Shown here: piece after piece, positions 1 to 10,139 of the stretch
Numbering within the stretch: the stretch's first letter is position 1
How the letters are laid out: each line of letters opens with the position of its first letter
DNA from: Bauldia litoralis
Lineage (GTDB): Bacteria > Pseudomonadota > Alphaproteobacteria > Rhizobiales > Kaistiaceae
Assembly: GCF_900104485.1 (NCBI RefSeq)
Contig: NZ_FMXQ01000010.1
Coordinates: 143,836-207,835, forward strand
Length of the DNA stretch: 64,000 bases
Direction: 5' to 3'
Position numbers and translations under genes: made by a program
Notes under the pieces: generated by a model
Told to the model about the DNA's origin: nothing
Databases searched by the model: none
What the model saw: the letters and a program-made list of their open reading frames with translations, nothing else

Positions 1-975
1 CCCCGGTGGCACCGCGGCAACGCCGAACATATAGGAAATCGCCACCGTCCCGTTCGGATCGAGCGTTACCGCCGTGGGGCTCCCCGACTCGGCGACCGGG
101 TTGTCGCCGATCGAGCGGGAATGGCTCAGGTGGAAGTAGCCGCATATTTCCTCAAGGCCGATGGCCCGGCGGTGCCGGCCGTTCCACGGCGCATAGTCGC
201 GGCCGCCGTCGCTGAGCCACATCAGGGTCTGCGGCAGGACGCGCGGATCCTTCAGCGCGAACCACACCCAGCCTTCCTCCGCCGCGGTCGCCGCCGTCCA
301 GGCAAACGGACGCGTGCGATCGGCAACGATCATCCAGATCTGCTCGTAATCCTCGGCGGTCGGAAACACTGTCAGGTCGACCGTGCCGCCGTCGGCGCGC
401 CGGGCATGGTGAAGATCGGTGATCACCTGCCCCTCGGCCAGCAGCGCCCGGCCGTGCGGCGGCTCCTCGACCGGCTCGGGCGGGGTCAACGCCGTGATCC
501 AGGGCGAATAGGCGAGTTGCAGACGCGTCTTCGCGCTCAGCATCGCGTGATGGCCAACCGGCAAACGCCCGTCGCCGCCGGCCAATGTGTGGCGCTGATA
601 GACGACCGCCTCGCCGGGACGAACGGTGACCTGCTTGGTCACCGTCGCGCCCATGACGTCGCCGTCCAGAACGGCCGTGAGGCCTGCCGCGTCGGCTTCG
701 GTCGCCCGCCACGTTCCGCTGGCCGGCAGGCCGTGGACAGGGAGATCGCCGGGCAGAATGTCGCTGGTGCCGAATGGCGCACAGAAAAAATCGCCGCGCA
801 GGATTTTCAGGATCGGCGGGGTGTCTTCGGGGAGCGCTTCGTGTTCCCAGGGCGCCGTATGCATCGGGCGGATATCGCGTTCGCCATCCAGCGAGAAGAC
901 GACATCGGAGAGATGGCCACCGGTCTCGGTGACACCGAGGGACACCCGATCGGATTGCAGGGGGAACAGCTTCAA
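1..975 (-). CDS. Mutarotase-like protein, 3' end cut by window edge
   Basis: This gene is open from a TTG at 975 to the window edge, giving about 325 residues with no stop seen. No ATG lies in frame near its start. The TTG follows an AAAGGCAGG-type ribosome site, and the protein would begin M-K-L-F-P-L-Q-S-D-R-V-S-L-G-V. The sequence is beta-rich, with an S-L-G-V-T-E-T-G-G start and a late A-I-G-L-E-E-I-C-G-Y segment that recall the aldose 1-epimerase/galactose mutarotase fold. I infer this fold loosely and do not recognise a named family. It is the last visible gene of the sugar ABC operon, 83 bases after the binding-protein stop, so a role in handling the imported sugar is likely. A secreted or signal-bearing form is not indicated. 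Confidence 0.7.
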   Translation of the reverse strand, partial: MKLFPLQSDRVSLGVTETGGHLSDVVFSLDGERDIRPMHTAPWEHEALPEDTPPILKILRGDFFCAPFGTSDILPGDLPVHGLPASGTWRATEADAAGLTAVLDGDVMGATVTKQVTVRPGEAVVYQRHTLAGGDGRLPVGHHAMLSAKTRLQLAYSPWITALTPPEPVEEPPHGRALLAEGQVITDLHHARRADGGTVDLTVFPTAEDYEQIWMIVADRTRPFAWTAATAAEEGWVWFALKDPRVLPQTLMWLSDGGRDYAPWNGRHRRAIGLEEICGYFHLSHSRSIGDNPVAESGSPTAVTLDPNGTVAISYMFGVAAVPPG

Positions 976-1058
976 GGGATGGCCTGCCTTTGCGACGTCA
1001 GGAACAGGGTGGCCGACGCGCGACGGTTCCCGCGCGCCAGCCTCTTTCGGGATCGAGC

Positions 1059-2099
1059 CTACTTGGCTGCGGCCTCGACGTTATCCTTGTCATAGACCGA
1101 GAACGGCCCCATCAGGATGCGCAGACCAGCGTCGCGGGTCGGGTCCTTGGTGATGGTGTATTCACCCATACGGCCGGCCTTGAAGCTTGCGCCTTCCTCG
1201 GCCTTGAGGGCTCCGGTGGCGATCGCATAGGCGGTCTGATAGGTCAGGTAACCAAGATCGACGAAGCTCCACAGGGCGAATTCGGGAGCGCAACCGTTCA
1301 TGGTGTAGGCCAGCATTTCGCTCGGAACGCCGAGACCACTGGTCTTCACCGTATCGCACAGATCCTCGTCCTGCATCGCCTTGGCAGCGGCGACGATGCC
1401 CACCGAGGTCGGCGCCATGATCAGCTCCATGTCAGGATACTTGTCGACCAGGGCGAGCGCCTGATTGTAGCTCTCTTCCGACTGGTCGTTGCCGTAGACC
1501 GTGTCGAGCAGTTCGAGCTTGGCGTATTTCTCACCCTTCAGAGCTTCCTTCATGGCGGCGTTCCAGGCGTTCTGGTTGGCCGCGTCCGGGGAGGCCGACA
1601 GGATCGCAAACTTGCCGCCATCCTCGCCGAGGATCGACAGCGCCATGTCGGCCATGACGACGCCGGTCTCGGAGAAGTCGACCTGCGCGACGAAGACGTC
1701 TTCGCCCTCGGCCGACGGAATCGGCGAGTCCCAGGTCACCACGGCAATGCCCTTTTCCTGGGCGGCCTTGGCGGCCGGCACGATCTGATCGCCGGAGTTG
1801 TTGGAGATCATGATCGCCGCGACGCCCTGGGTGGTGGCGTTGGTGGTGATTTCGATCTGGCCGGCGACGCTGTTCTCCGGCGTCGGTCCAAGAAACTGGA
1901 GCGGCGTCGGGTTCTCGAGTTCCTTTGCCGCTTCCTGGGCGCCCTGATGGGCCTGGTCGAAGGGCAGGATGCCGAGGAACTTCGGCAGGAGAACCATGTC
2001 CAGCGCCTCGCCGGGCTTGGCCATGGCCTGTGCCTGGACGCCGTGGTTGATCGATACGGCCATCGCCAGGGCGGCGGTCGCGAGCAGATACTTCTTCAT
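1059..2099 (-). CDS. Sugar ABC transporter periplasmic binding protein
   Basis: A 346-residue periplasmic binding protein of the type I (ribose/rhamnose-binding, Peripla_BP_4) class. Residues 1-23 or so form a signal peptide (M-K-K, then a hydrophobic stretch ending A-Q-A). The body shows the family's [17 protein letters not shown] start, the I-S-N-N-S-G-D ligand loop and the V-T-W-D-S-P hinge strand. The ATG at 2099 is preferred over a longer reading because GGGAGAGA lies just upstream and the signal peptide begins there. It overlaps the upstream permease stop (ATGA), so it is translationally coupled as the fourth gene of the operon. The sugar is not determinable from sequence; rhamnose-like or autoinducer-2-like ligands are typical of relatives. 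Confidence 0.93.
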   Translation of the reverse strand: MKKYLLATAALAMAVSINHGVQAQAMAKPGEALDMVLLPKFLGILPFDQAHQGAQEAAKELENPTPLQFLGPTPENSVAGQIEITTNATTQGVAAIMISNNSGDQIVPAAKAAQEKGIAVVTWDSPIPSAEGEDVFVAQVDFSETGVVMADMALSILGEDGGKFAILSASPDAANQNAWNAAMKEALKGEKYAKLELLDTVYGNDQSEESYNQALALVDKYPDMELIMAPTSVGIVAAAKAMQDEDLCDTVKTSGLGVPSEMLAYTMNGCAPEFALWSFVDLGYLTYQTAYAIATGALKAEEGASFKAGRMGEYTITKDPTRDAGLRILMGPFSVYDKDNVEAAAK

Positions 2100-3061
2100 G
2101 TCTCTCTCCCGTTCCATTTGTTGCTTATTGTCTGCGCCATGTTCGGGACCAGGACCGACAGGATCAGCAAGGCCCCGATTACGCTCGTCTGGGTGTTGCC
2201 GGTGATGCTGGCAAGGCCCATTCCGTTGCGGAGGTTCAGGATGACGAGGATCGACAGACCGACCCCCGCGAGATTTCCCGAGCCACCGAAAATGCTCACG
2301 CCGCCAAGCAGGACGATCGTGATGATATCAAGTTCGAAGCCGGCGGCCATATCGCCGCGCACGGACCCGAGCCGCGCCGCATAGAGGATGCCGGCGAGTG
2401 CCGCGATCGTCCCCGAAGCGCCGAACAGCGTCATCTTGACCAGCCGCACCCGGATGCCGGAGTAGCGCGCGGCCTGGAGATTGTTGCCAATGACATAGAC
2501 CAGTCGCCCGAGCGCCGAACTGTGGAGGGTGATTGCGATGATCACGAACAGCAGGGCGAAGATGACGATTGAAACCGTCACCGGGCCAATCAGCGGCTGC
2601 TGGCCGACGAGGTTGAACCATTCGGGGAAATTGCCGATCGGGTGGTCCTCGACCAGGATCCGGGCGATGCCGCGATAGCCGATCAGGCCGGCAAGGGTCA
2701 CCGCCAGCGACGGCAGGCCGACATAAGCGACCCAGAAGCCGTTGAAGAGGCCGGCGGCGAGGCCGGCCAGCAAGCCGCCGACAATGGCCAGCGGCATCGG
2801 CGTCCCCATCTCGAACAGCCAGGCCAGCACGCAGGCGGCGAGCCCCATCACCGAGGCGACCGAAAGGTCGATCTCGCCGTTGATGATGACGAGGGTCATG
2901 ATCAGCGCGACGATGATCTTCTCGATCGACAACTGGAACAGGTTCACGATGTTGCCGACGCCGAGATAGTAGGGCGAATGCTCGATATTCACCGCGACGA
3001 TGATGACCAGCAGGGCTAGGAGCAGTCCTTCCCAGCTCTTCAGGCGGCCGAGGGCACTCAT
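2096..3061 (-). CDS. Sugar ABC transporter permease (second)
   Basis: A 321-residue inner-membrane permease of the RbsC/XylH (BPD_transp_2) family with about eight to ten hydrophobic helices. It has the conserved [10 protein letters not shown] loop near residue 60 and the I-F-G-G-S-G-N motif near residue 255 that contacts the ATPase. It pairs with the neighbouring permease to form the membrane channel fed by the binding protein encoded just downstream. Both its start (with the other permease) and its stop (with the binding protein) are ATGA overlaps, so the four transporter genes are translated as one coupled series. Confidence 0.95.
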   Translation of the reverse strand: MSALGRLKSWEGLLLALLVIIVAVNIEHSPYYLGVGNIVNLFQLSIEKIIVALIMTLVIINGEIDLSVASVMGLAACVLAWLFEMGTPMPLAIVGGLLAGLAAGLFNGFWVAYVGLPSLAVTLAGLIGYRGIARILVEDHPIGNFPEWFNLVGQQPLIGPVTVSIVIFALLFVIIAITLHSSALGRLVYVIGNNLQAARYSGIRVRLVKMTLFGASGTIAALAGILYAARLGSVRGDMAAGFELDIITIVLLGGVSIFGGSGNLAGVGLSILVILNLRNGMGLASITGNTQTSVIGALLILSVLVPNMAQTISNKWNGRET

Positions 3062-4119
3062 GGCGGCGCCCTCCTTTCCGGGGCTGGCCCGTCATCCGGC
3101 GGCTTGGCGATGAACTTGAGATCGGCTCGCGCCCACAGCGACCGCAGCCGCTGGAGGATCACGGCATCGCTAGCGACGGCCAGCAGGATCAGAAGGCCGA
3201 GCAGCGCGTCCCGCCAGAACTCGCTGATCTGAAGCCGGAAGAGGCTCTGCTCGAGAATGCCGATCATGATCGCGCCGAGCATCGCCCCCATGATCGTGCC
3301 TGATCCGCCGAAGATATTGACGCCGCCGACGACCACCGCCGCGACGACCTCCAGTTCCAGCCCGCGCCCGGCTTCGACGGTGATGTTGCCGAAACGGGCG
3401 AGCGTGACGAAGCCGGCAAGGCCGGACAGCGCGCCGGACAGGACGAAGGTGAGAAAGACCAGCCTCTTGATCGGCAGGCCGATCAGCTTGGCGGCGTCCG
3501 GGTTCGATCCGATGGCGTAGAGCCGGCGGCCGAGGGCAAGAAAACTGGTGCCGACCTGGAAGATGATGACGATCATCAGCGCCAGCATGAACATGGCGCG
3601 GAAATCGAACTCGCCGATGGCGAAGAGATTGACCCGCGGCAGATCGACCAGCCATGACGGCAGGCTGTCGGTGGTCACGGTCTTGGCGCCCGAGAGGTCG
3701 ACCAGCAGACCGCGATAGATTGCCAATGTGCCGAGCGTGACGATGATCGACGGCACGCGTCCCCAGGCAACGAAGACACCGTTGATCGCACCGAGCACAC
3801 TGCCGAGTGCGACCGCGGCAAGGACTACCAGCAGCGGATGGAGGTCGTTGTTCTGGGCCAGCAGGGTCCCGGTAAAATAGGCGGTACAGCCGACGATCGA
3901 GCCGACCGAAAGGTCGATGTTGCGGGTCAGCACCACTAGCGTCTGGCCGACCGCGACGATGGTGATGATCGCCACGCTGGAGGCGATGCGGTTGAAGGTC
4001 CGTGACGTGTAGTAGTTGTCGATCATCGAGCCGAAGACGATGACCGCGACAATGATCAGGAGCAGCAGGCTGAGTTCGCGAACCTGCTCGGGACGGACGT
4101 AGCGTTGCAGCCAGTTCAT
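3058..4119 (-). CDS. Sugar ABC transporter permease (first)
   Basis: A 353-residue RbsC-type inner-membrane permease. It carries the family's R-N-I-D-L-S-V-G-S loop near residue 65 and the I-F-G-G-S-G-T motif near residue 265, with multiple hydrophobic helices between and a cytoplasmic tail rich in P, R and A. It starts inside the stop of the ATPase gene (ATGA at 4116-4119) and ends inside the start of the second permease. Two different permeases after one double ATPase is the usual heterodimeric arrangement for rhamnose, erythritol or AI-2 type importers. Confidence 0.95.
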   Translation of the reverse strand: MNWLQRYVRPEQVRELSLLLLIIVAVIVFGSMIDNYYTSRTFNRIASSVAIITIVAVGQTLVVLTRNIDLSVGSIVGCTAYFTGTLLAQNNDLHPLLVVLAAVALGSVLGAINGVFVAWGRVPSIIVTLGTLAIYRGLLVDLSGAKTVTTDSLPSWLVDLPRVNLFAIGEFDFRAMFMLALMIVIIFQVGTSFLALGRRLYAIGSNPDAAKLIGLPIKRLVFLTFVLSGALSGLAGFVTLARFGNITVEAGRGLELEVVAAVVVGGVNIFGGSGTIMGAMLGAIMIGILEQSLFRLQISEFWRDALLGLLILLAVASDAVILQRLRSLWARADLKFIAKPPDDGPAPERRAPP

Positions 4120-5696
4120 GCCGCGACCCCGCCTTCGGACGCGGCTTCTTGGCCCATCGCGGCGGTCATCACCGATTCCTGGTTGGCGTCCTCACGATCG
4201 AAAATCGCCATCTGCCGGCCCTCGCGCATGACCAGCAGGCGATCGCTCATCGTCAGCACCTCGGGCAGGTCGGAAGAAATCAGGATGATGCCGATGCCCT
4301 CGGCTGCGAGTTCGCCGATCATGGTGTGAACCTCGGCCTTGGCTCCGACGTCGATGCCACGGGTCGGTTCGTCGAGAATCAACACCGATGGCTTGGTGTT
4401 GAGCCATTTGCTCAGCATCACCTTCTGCTGGTTGCCGCCGGAAAGCTTGGCCACCGGCAGGTCGACCGACGCCGTGCGGATCGACAGCCGCTCGCGGAAG
4501 GCCTCGGCCGTCGCCCGCTCCATCGCGGTACGGATCAGGCCGAAGCGATTGAGGTAGCGACGAAGGGTGGGCAGCGTGATGTTGGCGGAAATCGACATCG
4601 GCATGGACAGGCCGAGTTGCCGGCGGTCTTCCGAGACATAGGCGATGCCCAGGCCCATGCTTTCGCCGGGCGACCTGATGGTGACCTCTGTCCCGTTCAA
4701 GACAATGGTCCCGGCCGTCGCCGGCTCGATGCCGAACAGGGCGAGGCCGATATCGGTGCGCCCGGCGCCAATCAGTCCGCCGAAGCCCAGCACCTCGCCA
4801 CGATGCAGGTCGAAACTGACGTCCTCGAAGACGCCTTCCTTGCCGAGCCCCCGCACCGACAGCAAGAGGTCGCCCTGCGGCGTCGGCGGCCGTGGCTGCA
4901 AGAGCCCCATCTCGCGGCCGACCATGTCGGTGATCGAATTCTGCGGCGTCGCCTCGCTGCGCGGCCGCGTCGAGATCAACTGCCCGTCGCGGAAGACCGT
5001 CACCTTGTCGGCGATATCGAAGACCTCTTCCATCCGGTGGCTGACGAACAGGATGGCGACCCCCTGATCGCTCAGGTCGCGGACGAGCTTGAACAATTGC
5101 GCGACCTCGTGCGCCGACAGCGACGCCGTCGGCTCGTCCATGATCAGGACCTTGACGTTCAGCGAAATCGCCTTGGCAATCTCGACCGATTGCTGCGCCG
5201 CCAGGGTCAGTCCGCGCGCCGTGCTGCGCACGTCGAGGGCAACGCCGAGCTTGGCCAGAATTGCCTCGGCGTCGCGAAACATCTCTCGCCAGCCGACGAC
5301 CTGGCCGCGGTCCTGGTGGCTGATGAAGATGTTCTCGGCGACGTTGAGATCGGGAAAGAGCAACGGTTCCTGATAGATGGCGGCGATGCCGAGGCGCTGG
5401 CTCTCGGCGGCATTGCGGATGGTGACCGGCTTGCCCGCCAGCAAAATCTCGCCGCGATCCGGCTGGTGAACGCCGGTCATGATCTTGATCAGGGTCGACT
5501 TGCCGGCGCCGTTCTCGCCAAGCAGCGCGTGGATCTCGCCTGGATAAAGCGTCAGCGAAACGTCCTCAAGCGCCTGGGTGGCGTCGAACCGCTTGGCGAT
5601 GTTGCGCATTTCAAGGACAGGGACCGACGCCCGGCCATCCTCCGCCCGGCGCACCGATGCGGCGCCCGCGGCGTGTGCCGTCTCAGACTCCGTCAA
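4116..5696 (-). CDS. Sugar ABC transporter double ATPase, TTG start
   Basis: A 526-residue ATPase of the RbsA/XylG class with two tandem ABC modules that power the adjacent permeases. Module one has Walker [10 protein letters not shown] near residue 59, a degenerate signature (L-T-L-A-A-Q-Q) and Walker B I-M-D-E-P-T. Module two has the degenerate Walker A typical of this class (G-L-I-G-A-G-R-T), a full signature L-S-G-G-N-Q-Q and Walker B I-L-D-E-P-T. The start at 5696 is TTG; GGGAGG lies eight bases upstream, so it is preferred over the internal ATG at the M-R-N-I-A-K-R motif. It is the first gene of the operon and is divergent from the GMC oxidoreductase. Confidence 0.94.
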   Translation of the reverse strand: MTESETAHAAGAASVRRAEDGRASVPVLEMRNIAKRFDATQALEDVSLTLYPGEIHALLGENGAGKSTLIKIMTGVHQPDRGEILLAGKPVTIRNAAESQRLGIAAIYQEPLLFPDLNVAENIFISHQDRGQVVGWREMFRDAEAILAKLGVALDVRSTARGLTLAAQQSVEIAKAISLNVKVLIMDEPTASLSAHEVAQLFKLVRDLSDQGVAILFVSHRMEEVFDIADKVTVFRDGQLISTRPRSEATPQNSITDMVGREMGLLQPRPPTPQGDLLLSVRGLGKEGVFEDVSFDLHRGEVLGFGGLIGAGRTDIGLALFGIEPATAGTIVLNGTEVTIRSPGESMGLGIAYVSEDRRQLGLSMPMSISANITLPTLRRYLNRFGLIRTAMERATAEAFRERLSIRTASVDLPVAKLSGGNQQKVMLSKWLNTKPSVLILDEPTRGIDVGAKAEVHTMIGELAAEGIGIILISSDLPEVLTMSDRLLVMREGRQMAIFDREDANQESVMTAAMGQEAASEGGVAA

Positions 5697-6075
5697 GGCG
5701 CCCGCCTCCCTGTCGTTTCCGCACCCGGCGGGCCGATTGTCGGCTCCTTCCCGTCTGCGATCTCCCGACCACGACTATATTGAAACGTTATCGCTCACGG
5801 CAAGCTATTCTCGAATTGTCTCGGGTTTGTCGCCGCCCGGACCACTGAATCGGCCCCGGACGAAGCATGCCGCCGGTAGTGGTCGCGATCCTGATCGCCG
5901 ACTCGAGCCGGTTTGGCCGGCTTGCGTTTCGGCCCGCCAGGCCTAAGCTTGGAAACGTTGACAGTCGACCGATGCGCCGTGTGATCGGCGGTTGCCGGCA
6001 CCGAAATGGAAACGATATTCGAGCCGCCCGTGCCGTGCGCCAGCCGGCCAAGAGAGGCCGCCGAGCGAGGAAACG
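5697..6075. promoter_or_regulatory. Divergent promoter region with GAAACG(T/A)T repeats
   Basis: This 379-base gap separates the leftward ABC operon from the rightward GMC oxidoreductase and must hold both promoters. The octamer GAAACGTT or GAAACGAT occurs four times in the same orientation, at 5782-5789, 5952-5959, 6009-6016 and 6070-6077. The last copy overlaps the GMC ribosome site and start codon. LacI-family operators often have a GAAACG/CGTTTC core, so these may be binding sites for a sugar regulator, but no LacI gene is in the window. No convincing sigma-70 promoter could be fixed by eye. Confidence 0.45.
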
Positions 6076-7596
6076 ATGGAACGATTCGACGTCATTGTCG
6101 TCGGTGCCGGATCCGGCGGCGGCGTGGTTGCGGCACGGCTCACAGAGAACCCCGACTGCCGCGTCCTGCTGCTCGAAGCTGGCCCCGACTTCCCGAAGGA
6201 AGAAGAAATCCCGCCGCTCTTCACGGTCAGTGGCGAGCACAGCTGGAAGACCGCCGGCCTGCCGGAGTTCGACTGGGACCTCTACAATCGCGATGGCGCC
6301 GGCACACTCAACGGCCGATCGATCTGGCTGCCCCGCGGCCGGCTGATGGGCGGCACGTCCATGGTCAATGCGACGATCGCGGCGCGTGGCGCGACCTTCG
6401 ACTTCGACCGCTGGGCGGCAATGGGCAACGACGGCTGGTCGTGGAAAGACGTGCTGCCCTACTTCATCCGCATCGAGACCGACCTCGATTTCGGCGACCA
6501 GCCGGGTCATGGCAGCGACGGGCCAATCGTCATCCAGCGATACCGGCCGGAACGCTGGGCGCCGATCAACCGCGTCATGTACGAATCCTGCGTCGAACTC
6601 GGAGTCCGCGAAGCGCCCGACCTCAACGCCGAAGAGGGCCAGGTCGACGTCGTCGGCGTCATGCCGCACAACCGCTACAAGGAAGTGCGCCTCGGAACGC
6701 TGGTCACCTATATCCGCTCCGCCCGCCGCCGCCCCAACCTGACGATCCGGGCCGGCGCGATCGCCGACCGCATCCTGCTGGCCGGCACCAGGGCCGAAGG
6801 CATCGTCTACATCGACGCCACCGGGCAGAGCCTGACGGCGCATGCCGACCAGGTCGTGATCAGCGCCGGCGTCTACAACACGCCGGCCATCCTGCAGCGC
6901 TCCGGCATCGGACCGTCGGCCTGGCTCGAACCGCTTGGCATTCCGGTCGCCGCCGATCTTCCGGTTGGCCGCAACCTTCTCGACCATCCGGGCTTCGGCA
7001 TGACCTTCAAGGGGGACGGGCTTGGCGTCACCACGGGCCGTTCCTTCGTCGCCGATGTCCGCGGTCCCGCTGTCCATAACGGCGAGCCGGCCTGGCAGAC
7101 ACACCCCTTCCCGATCGACGAGGAGGAAGGCATCGCCGGCTTCTGGACCTACCTCACCCGCCAGGACGCCACCGGCGAGGTCGTGATCGAGAGCAGCGAT
7201 CCGCGCCGCCCGCTCCTGATCGATCATCGTTACAACACGGTCGAGCGCGACCGGCAGAATTTTGCCGACGCCCGTACATTCTGCCGCGAGATGCTGGCGA
7301 CGCAGACCTTCCAGAGCCGCAACGCGGAATGGCTCGACGACATGGATCAACCCATTGCGGAGGCGTTGGCCGAGCGCATGGGCGCGGCGCACCACCAGGC
7401 CGGCACGGCGAAGATGGGACCGGCGGGCGATCCGACCGCGGTGGTGGGGGCGGATCTGCGGGTCCACGGTTTCGACAACCTGCGGGTGGCGGATACCAGC
7501 ATCTACCCCGACAACCTGATGAACAACACCAACCTCACCGCGATGGTTGTCGGCGAGAGAGCGGCCGAGTTCGTGGCCAGCGATCTCGGCAGGTAG
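6076..7596 (+). CDS. GMC-family FAD-dependent oxidoreductase
   Basis: A 506-residue glucose-methanol-choline oxidoreductase, predicted to oxidise an alcohol or sugar alcohol using FAD. The ADP-binding motif is at the very N-terminus (V-V-G-A-G-S-G-G-G, residues 7-15) and is followed by the L-L-L-E-A-G strand end. The GMC signature region G-R-L-M-G-G-T-S-M-V-N-A lies near residue 92, and the active-site pair sits near the C-terminus in A-H-H-Q-A-G-T-A-K-M-G and M-N-N-T-N-L-T. The ATG at 6076 follows GAGGAAACG and puts the FAD motif at residue 7, as usual; the in-frame upstream ATG at 5992 is less likely. Its divergent arrangement with a sugar importer suggests it acts on the imported compound. 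Confidence 0.93.
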   Translation: MERFDVIVVGAGSGGGVVAARLTENPDCRVLLLEAGPDFPKEEEIPPLFTVSGEHSWKTAGLPEFDWDLYNRDGAGTLNGRSIWLPRGRLMGGTSMVNATIAARGATFDFDRWAAMGNDGWSWKDVLPYFIRIETDLDFGDQPGHGSDGPIVIQRYRPERWAPINRVMYESCVELGVREAPDLNAEEGQVDVVGVMPHNRYKEVRLGTLVTYIRSARRRPNLTIRAGAIADRILLAGTRAEGIVYIDATGQSLTAHADQVVISAGVYNTPAILQRSGIGPSAWLEPLGIPVAADLPVGRNLLDHPGFGMTFKGDGLGVTTGRSFVADVRGPAVHNGEPAWQTHPFPIDEEEGIAGFWTYLTRQDATGEVVIESSDPRRPLLIDHRYNTVERDRQNFADARTFCREMLATQTFQSRNAEWLDDMDQPIAEALAERMGAAHHQAGTAKMGPAGDPTAVVGADLRVHGFDNLRVADTSIYPDNLMNNTNLTAMVVGERAAEFVASDLGR

Positions 7597-7680
7597 TCGG
7601 CGGTATTCCTGGACGACCCGCGCGCCCGTCCCGCCTATAGTCCCCCGATTCAGTCGGTACTAGTTCGGGATCCATGGAGC

Positions 7681-8139
7681 ATGAGGATCGTTGTCGCGGC
7701 ACTTCCGATCGTCCTTTTCGCGGCGACGGTCTGCTTCGGTTTCGGCCTGGTCCTGCCGATCGCCGTGTTCGAGTCGTTCCTCGTCTTCTCGGAACGGCCG
7801 TCGCTGATCGAAGTCCTGACGGGCCTGTGGCAGGAGGGCGACCGGGCGATCGCGGCGGTTGTCGGGCTGTTCTCCGTCGCCTTTCCGGCCGCCAAACTCA
7901 TGGTCCTCCACCTCGCCGCGTACAGCCCGGATCGCATCCACTGGGTGAAACGGGTTGGCGTGCTGTCGAAATGGTCGATGGCGGATGTTCTGGTCGTGGC
8001 GCTGGCGATCTTCGCCGCCAAGACCAGTGGTCTGGCCGAAGCCGCGACCCAGGCCGGAATCTGGTTCTACGCCGCAGCGACCCTGCTGTCGGCCGGCGCT
8101 GCGATGATCCTCACGCGCCGCGTTGGCGGGGACGAATAA
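7681..8139 (+). CDS. PqiA-like (paraquat-inducible protein A) membrane protein
   Basis: A 152-residue integral membrane protein with about four hydrophobic helices. It resembles the PqiA domain: a first helix, a loop with P-S-L-I-E-V-L-T-G-L-W, a second helix ending F-P-A-A-K-L, then the K-W-S-M-A-D-V-L-V-V-A motif that is diagnostic of this family. Classical PqiA proteins have two such domains plus zinc ribbons and work with MCE-domain partners in lipid transport; this one has a single domain and no partner nearby. It ends 16 bases from the convergent gene at 8156. Its role here is unknown. Confidence 0.75.
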   Translation: MRIVVAALPIVLFAATVCFGFGLVLPIAVFESFLVFSERPSLIEVLTGLWQEGDRAIAAVVGLFSVAFPAAKLMVLHLAAYSPDRIHWVKRVGVLSKWSMADVLVVALAIFAAKTSGLAEAATQAGIWFYAAATLLSAGAAMILTRRVGGDE

Positions 8140-8155
8140 TCCAGAAAGGCAGGGG

Positions 8156-8821
8156 TCAGAGCTTTCCGAAGATGCTCACGACGTTCGCGATGACCTCGTC
8201 GTGGAGGCTGCTTGCCTTGTCGATATTCAGGTGGTCGATATCCTTGCGGTCGCTGACATCGATGTTGACCAGCTTGCCCGTGAAGGAGGGCAGGACCTTG
8301 ACGACCTTCCCGACACCATCCGACTTGTAATAGTTGACGACCTCGGCGATGCCGGCCCCCGGCTTGCTGGCACCGTCGACCGCGTCGAAGAGGACGATCA
8401 GGCGAACCGGCACGCCCCGCGTGGCAAGGTAGTTGCCCATGTTCACCGCGGCGTCGGCACCAAGGGAATGGCCGACGATCACCACCGGCGCCAGCGACTT
8501 GTCGGTGCGATAATTGCTGACCAGCAGCACGGCGAATTGCTGCCAATGGCTGTAATTGGTGACCCGGGACTGGATGCCCTTGGCTTCCAGCTTGTTGGAA
8601 AGCCGGTCCATGCCGCGCGAGAAGACGTTCAGCAGGCCGCGCAGGAAGAACACACTGCCGCGTTCGGCTCGTGCCGCGACCGGCAACGGAGATACCGTCA
8701 CGATTTCCGAGGTTTTCGGCACGGCTGTCGGAGCGGCCTGGGCCAGGTTCCCGAATGCGATCGCCAGACCAAGAAAGCCGACCATTCCAAAGCACGTCAG
8801 GCGCCGCATCGTATTCTTCAT
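8156..8821 (-). CDS. Exported alpha/beta-hydrolase-like (lipase/thioesterase) protein
   Basis: A 221-residue protein with an N-terminal signal peptide (M-K-N-T-M-R-R, hydrophobic run, cleavage near L-A-Q-A-A-P). The core has a V-V-I-V-G-H-S-L-G-A-D nucleophile elbow, with Ser as the likely catalytic residue, and a late D-H-L-N-I-D segment that could supply the catalytic His. I infer an exported serine hydrolase; the substrate is unknown. The ATG at 8821 is used, but GAGG lies directly against it, so the ATG at 8809 (M-R-R-L-T-C) is equally possible. It is a single gene, convergent with the PqiA-like gene and downstream of the GntR regulator. Confidence 0.75.
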   Translation of the reverse strand: MKNTMRRLTCFGMVGFLGLAIAFGNLAQAAPTAVPKTSEIVTVSPLPVAARAERGSVFFLRGLLNVFSRGMDRLSNKLEAKGIQSRVTNYSHWQQFAVLLVSNYRTDKSLAPVVIVGHSLGADAAVNMGNYLATRGVPVRLIVLFDAVDGASKPGAGIAEVVNYYKSDGVGKVVKVLPSFTGKLVNIDVSDRKDIDHLNIDKASSLHDEVIANVVSIFGKL

Positions 8822-8977
8822 CCTCGAACCATGACCGACCAACGAGATGTGTCGGCCGGTGACAGCCTCTTGTCCGGCGCCATCGGCCACCAGATTTTTT
8901 GGATATCCGATTTTAGGGCCACAGGTCGAAATTGGAAGGGACTGCCGCAACGAGGCCTGGCAATTCGACAGGCACTG

Positions 8978-9985
8978 TCAAAGCGGCACTGCCGTCAAAT
9001 AGGGCAGGCGATTTGCTTCCGGCATCGCGCCGAGATTGCGCACGATCTCGATGTTCTGGGTCAACGAGCGGCGCAGATGGGCTTCGAGCGCGCGCATTGC
9101 CTTCTCGCGCCGGCCGGCCAGGACATGGTCGAGGATCTCGATATGCTCCGCCACCATCAGCGAAATCACCGCGGAATCGCGGTAGAGATCGAAGGAATGG
9201 TGGATCGCGACGATGACGAGCTGGCTCCGCCGGATCGTCTCCCGCAGCTGCAGGTTCCGGCAGCGCAGGATGAGGTCGATGTGCAGGTCACGTTCGAGCC
9301 TTTCGATACGCTCCAGCGTCGGCCGGGTTTCGGCCGCGCGGCGGGCTCGTTCGCGTCGCTCCTCGATTTCGGTGCGGCCGATCGAATCCATCACCTGCCC
9401 GAGCGCAATCGGTTCGAGCAGGCAGCGCATTTCGAAATGATCGCGCAGACCATCCTCGGCAAGAGGCCCGGCATACCAGCGCTGGTTGATATCCTGCGTG
9501 ACGAGGCCCGTGCGCTCAAGTCGGGTAAGCACCTCGTGGGCAACCGTGCGGCTGACGTCGTGGTATTCGGCGACCGCGCTTTCATTGACCTGGAACCGGC
9601 CGTAGGGAAGCGCCCGGGCGATATGGTGCTCGACGGCGGGGTAAATTCGCTCACGTCGGTTGCGCACTCTCAGCGTCCGGTCCACTTCCGGCGGAACGAT
9701 CAGGCCAGCTTCCCCGAGGTCCAGGCGGACCGGTTCGGAGTCGTCGGCGCCGGTCAGATAGCCGTGGCCATCGAAGTCGCGCAGCAATCCGTCCTGCCTT
9801 AACCGCTGCAGCGCGGCCGCCGCCGGAACGCGACTGGAGCGAAAGGCACGAGCGACCGCGGCAGCACCGAGGACGAGGCCGGGCGGAAAACTGCCATCGT
9901 CGATGTGTTCGCGAAGGACGGAGTAGATCACGTCATAGAGGGGTCGGGTTGCTGCCAACGGGCGATCCTCGGGCCGGGTGTTCAT
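8978..9985 (-). CDS. GntR-type regulator with two winged-helix segments and FCD-like domain
   Basis: A 335-residue regulator. Residues about 15-80 look like a GntR winged helix (P-L-Y-D-V-I-Y-S-V-L-R-E-H-I, then F-P-P-G). A second GntR-like segment follows at about 115-180 (Y-P-A-V-E-H-H-I-A-R-A-L, S-A-V-A-E-Y-H-D-V-S-R-T-V-A-H-E-V-L-T-R-L). The rest is an all-helical FCD-type ligand domain. The start at 9985 is chosen because the longer frame upstream lacks domain sequence. It lies 154 bases after the sugar ATPase on the same strand, so it is probably the last gene of that operon and regulates it. The tandem DNA-binding segments are unusual. Confidence 0.85.
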   Translation of the reverse strand: MNTRPEDRPLAATRPLYDVIYSVLREHIDDGSFPPGLVLGAAAVARAFRSSRVPAAAALQRLRQDGLLRDFDGHGYLTGADDSEPVRLDLGEAGLIVPPEVDRTLRVRNRRERIYPAVEHHIARALPYGRFQVNESAVAEYHDVSRTVAHEVLTRLERTGLVTQDINQRWYAGPLAEDGLRDHFEMRCLLEPIALGQVMDSIGRTEIEERRERARRAAETRPTLERIERLERDLHIDLILRCRNLQLRETIRRSQLVIVAIHHSFDLYRDSAVISLMVAEHIEILDHVLAGRREKAMRALEAHLRRSLTQNIEIVRNLGAMPEANRLPYLTAVPL

Positions 9986-10139
9986 GCGCACCGCCCGCCT
10001 GTCCTCAGCGCCCCGTACGCGTCGCGGCGACGACGCTCCGACGGCCGATCGCGCGCAATCCCCGAACGACGGTCGGGGCTTTGGAACGCCTGACGCTTGC
10101 CATGCCTCTCCACTCCCTTCGTCGTTGCCGACCGTCGGC

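Noticed and set aside
5788..7467. 559-residue open frame opposite the GMC oxidoreductase
   Set aside because: It is a mirror frame; the plus-strand gene has FAD-binding and active-site motifs.
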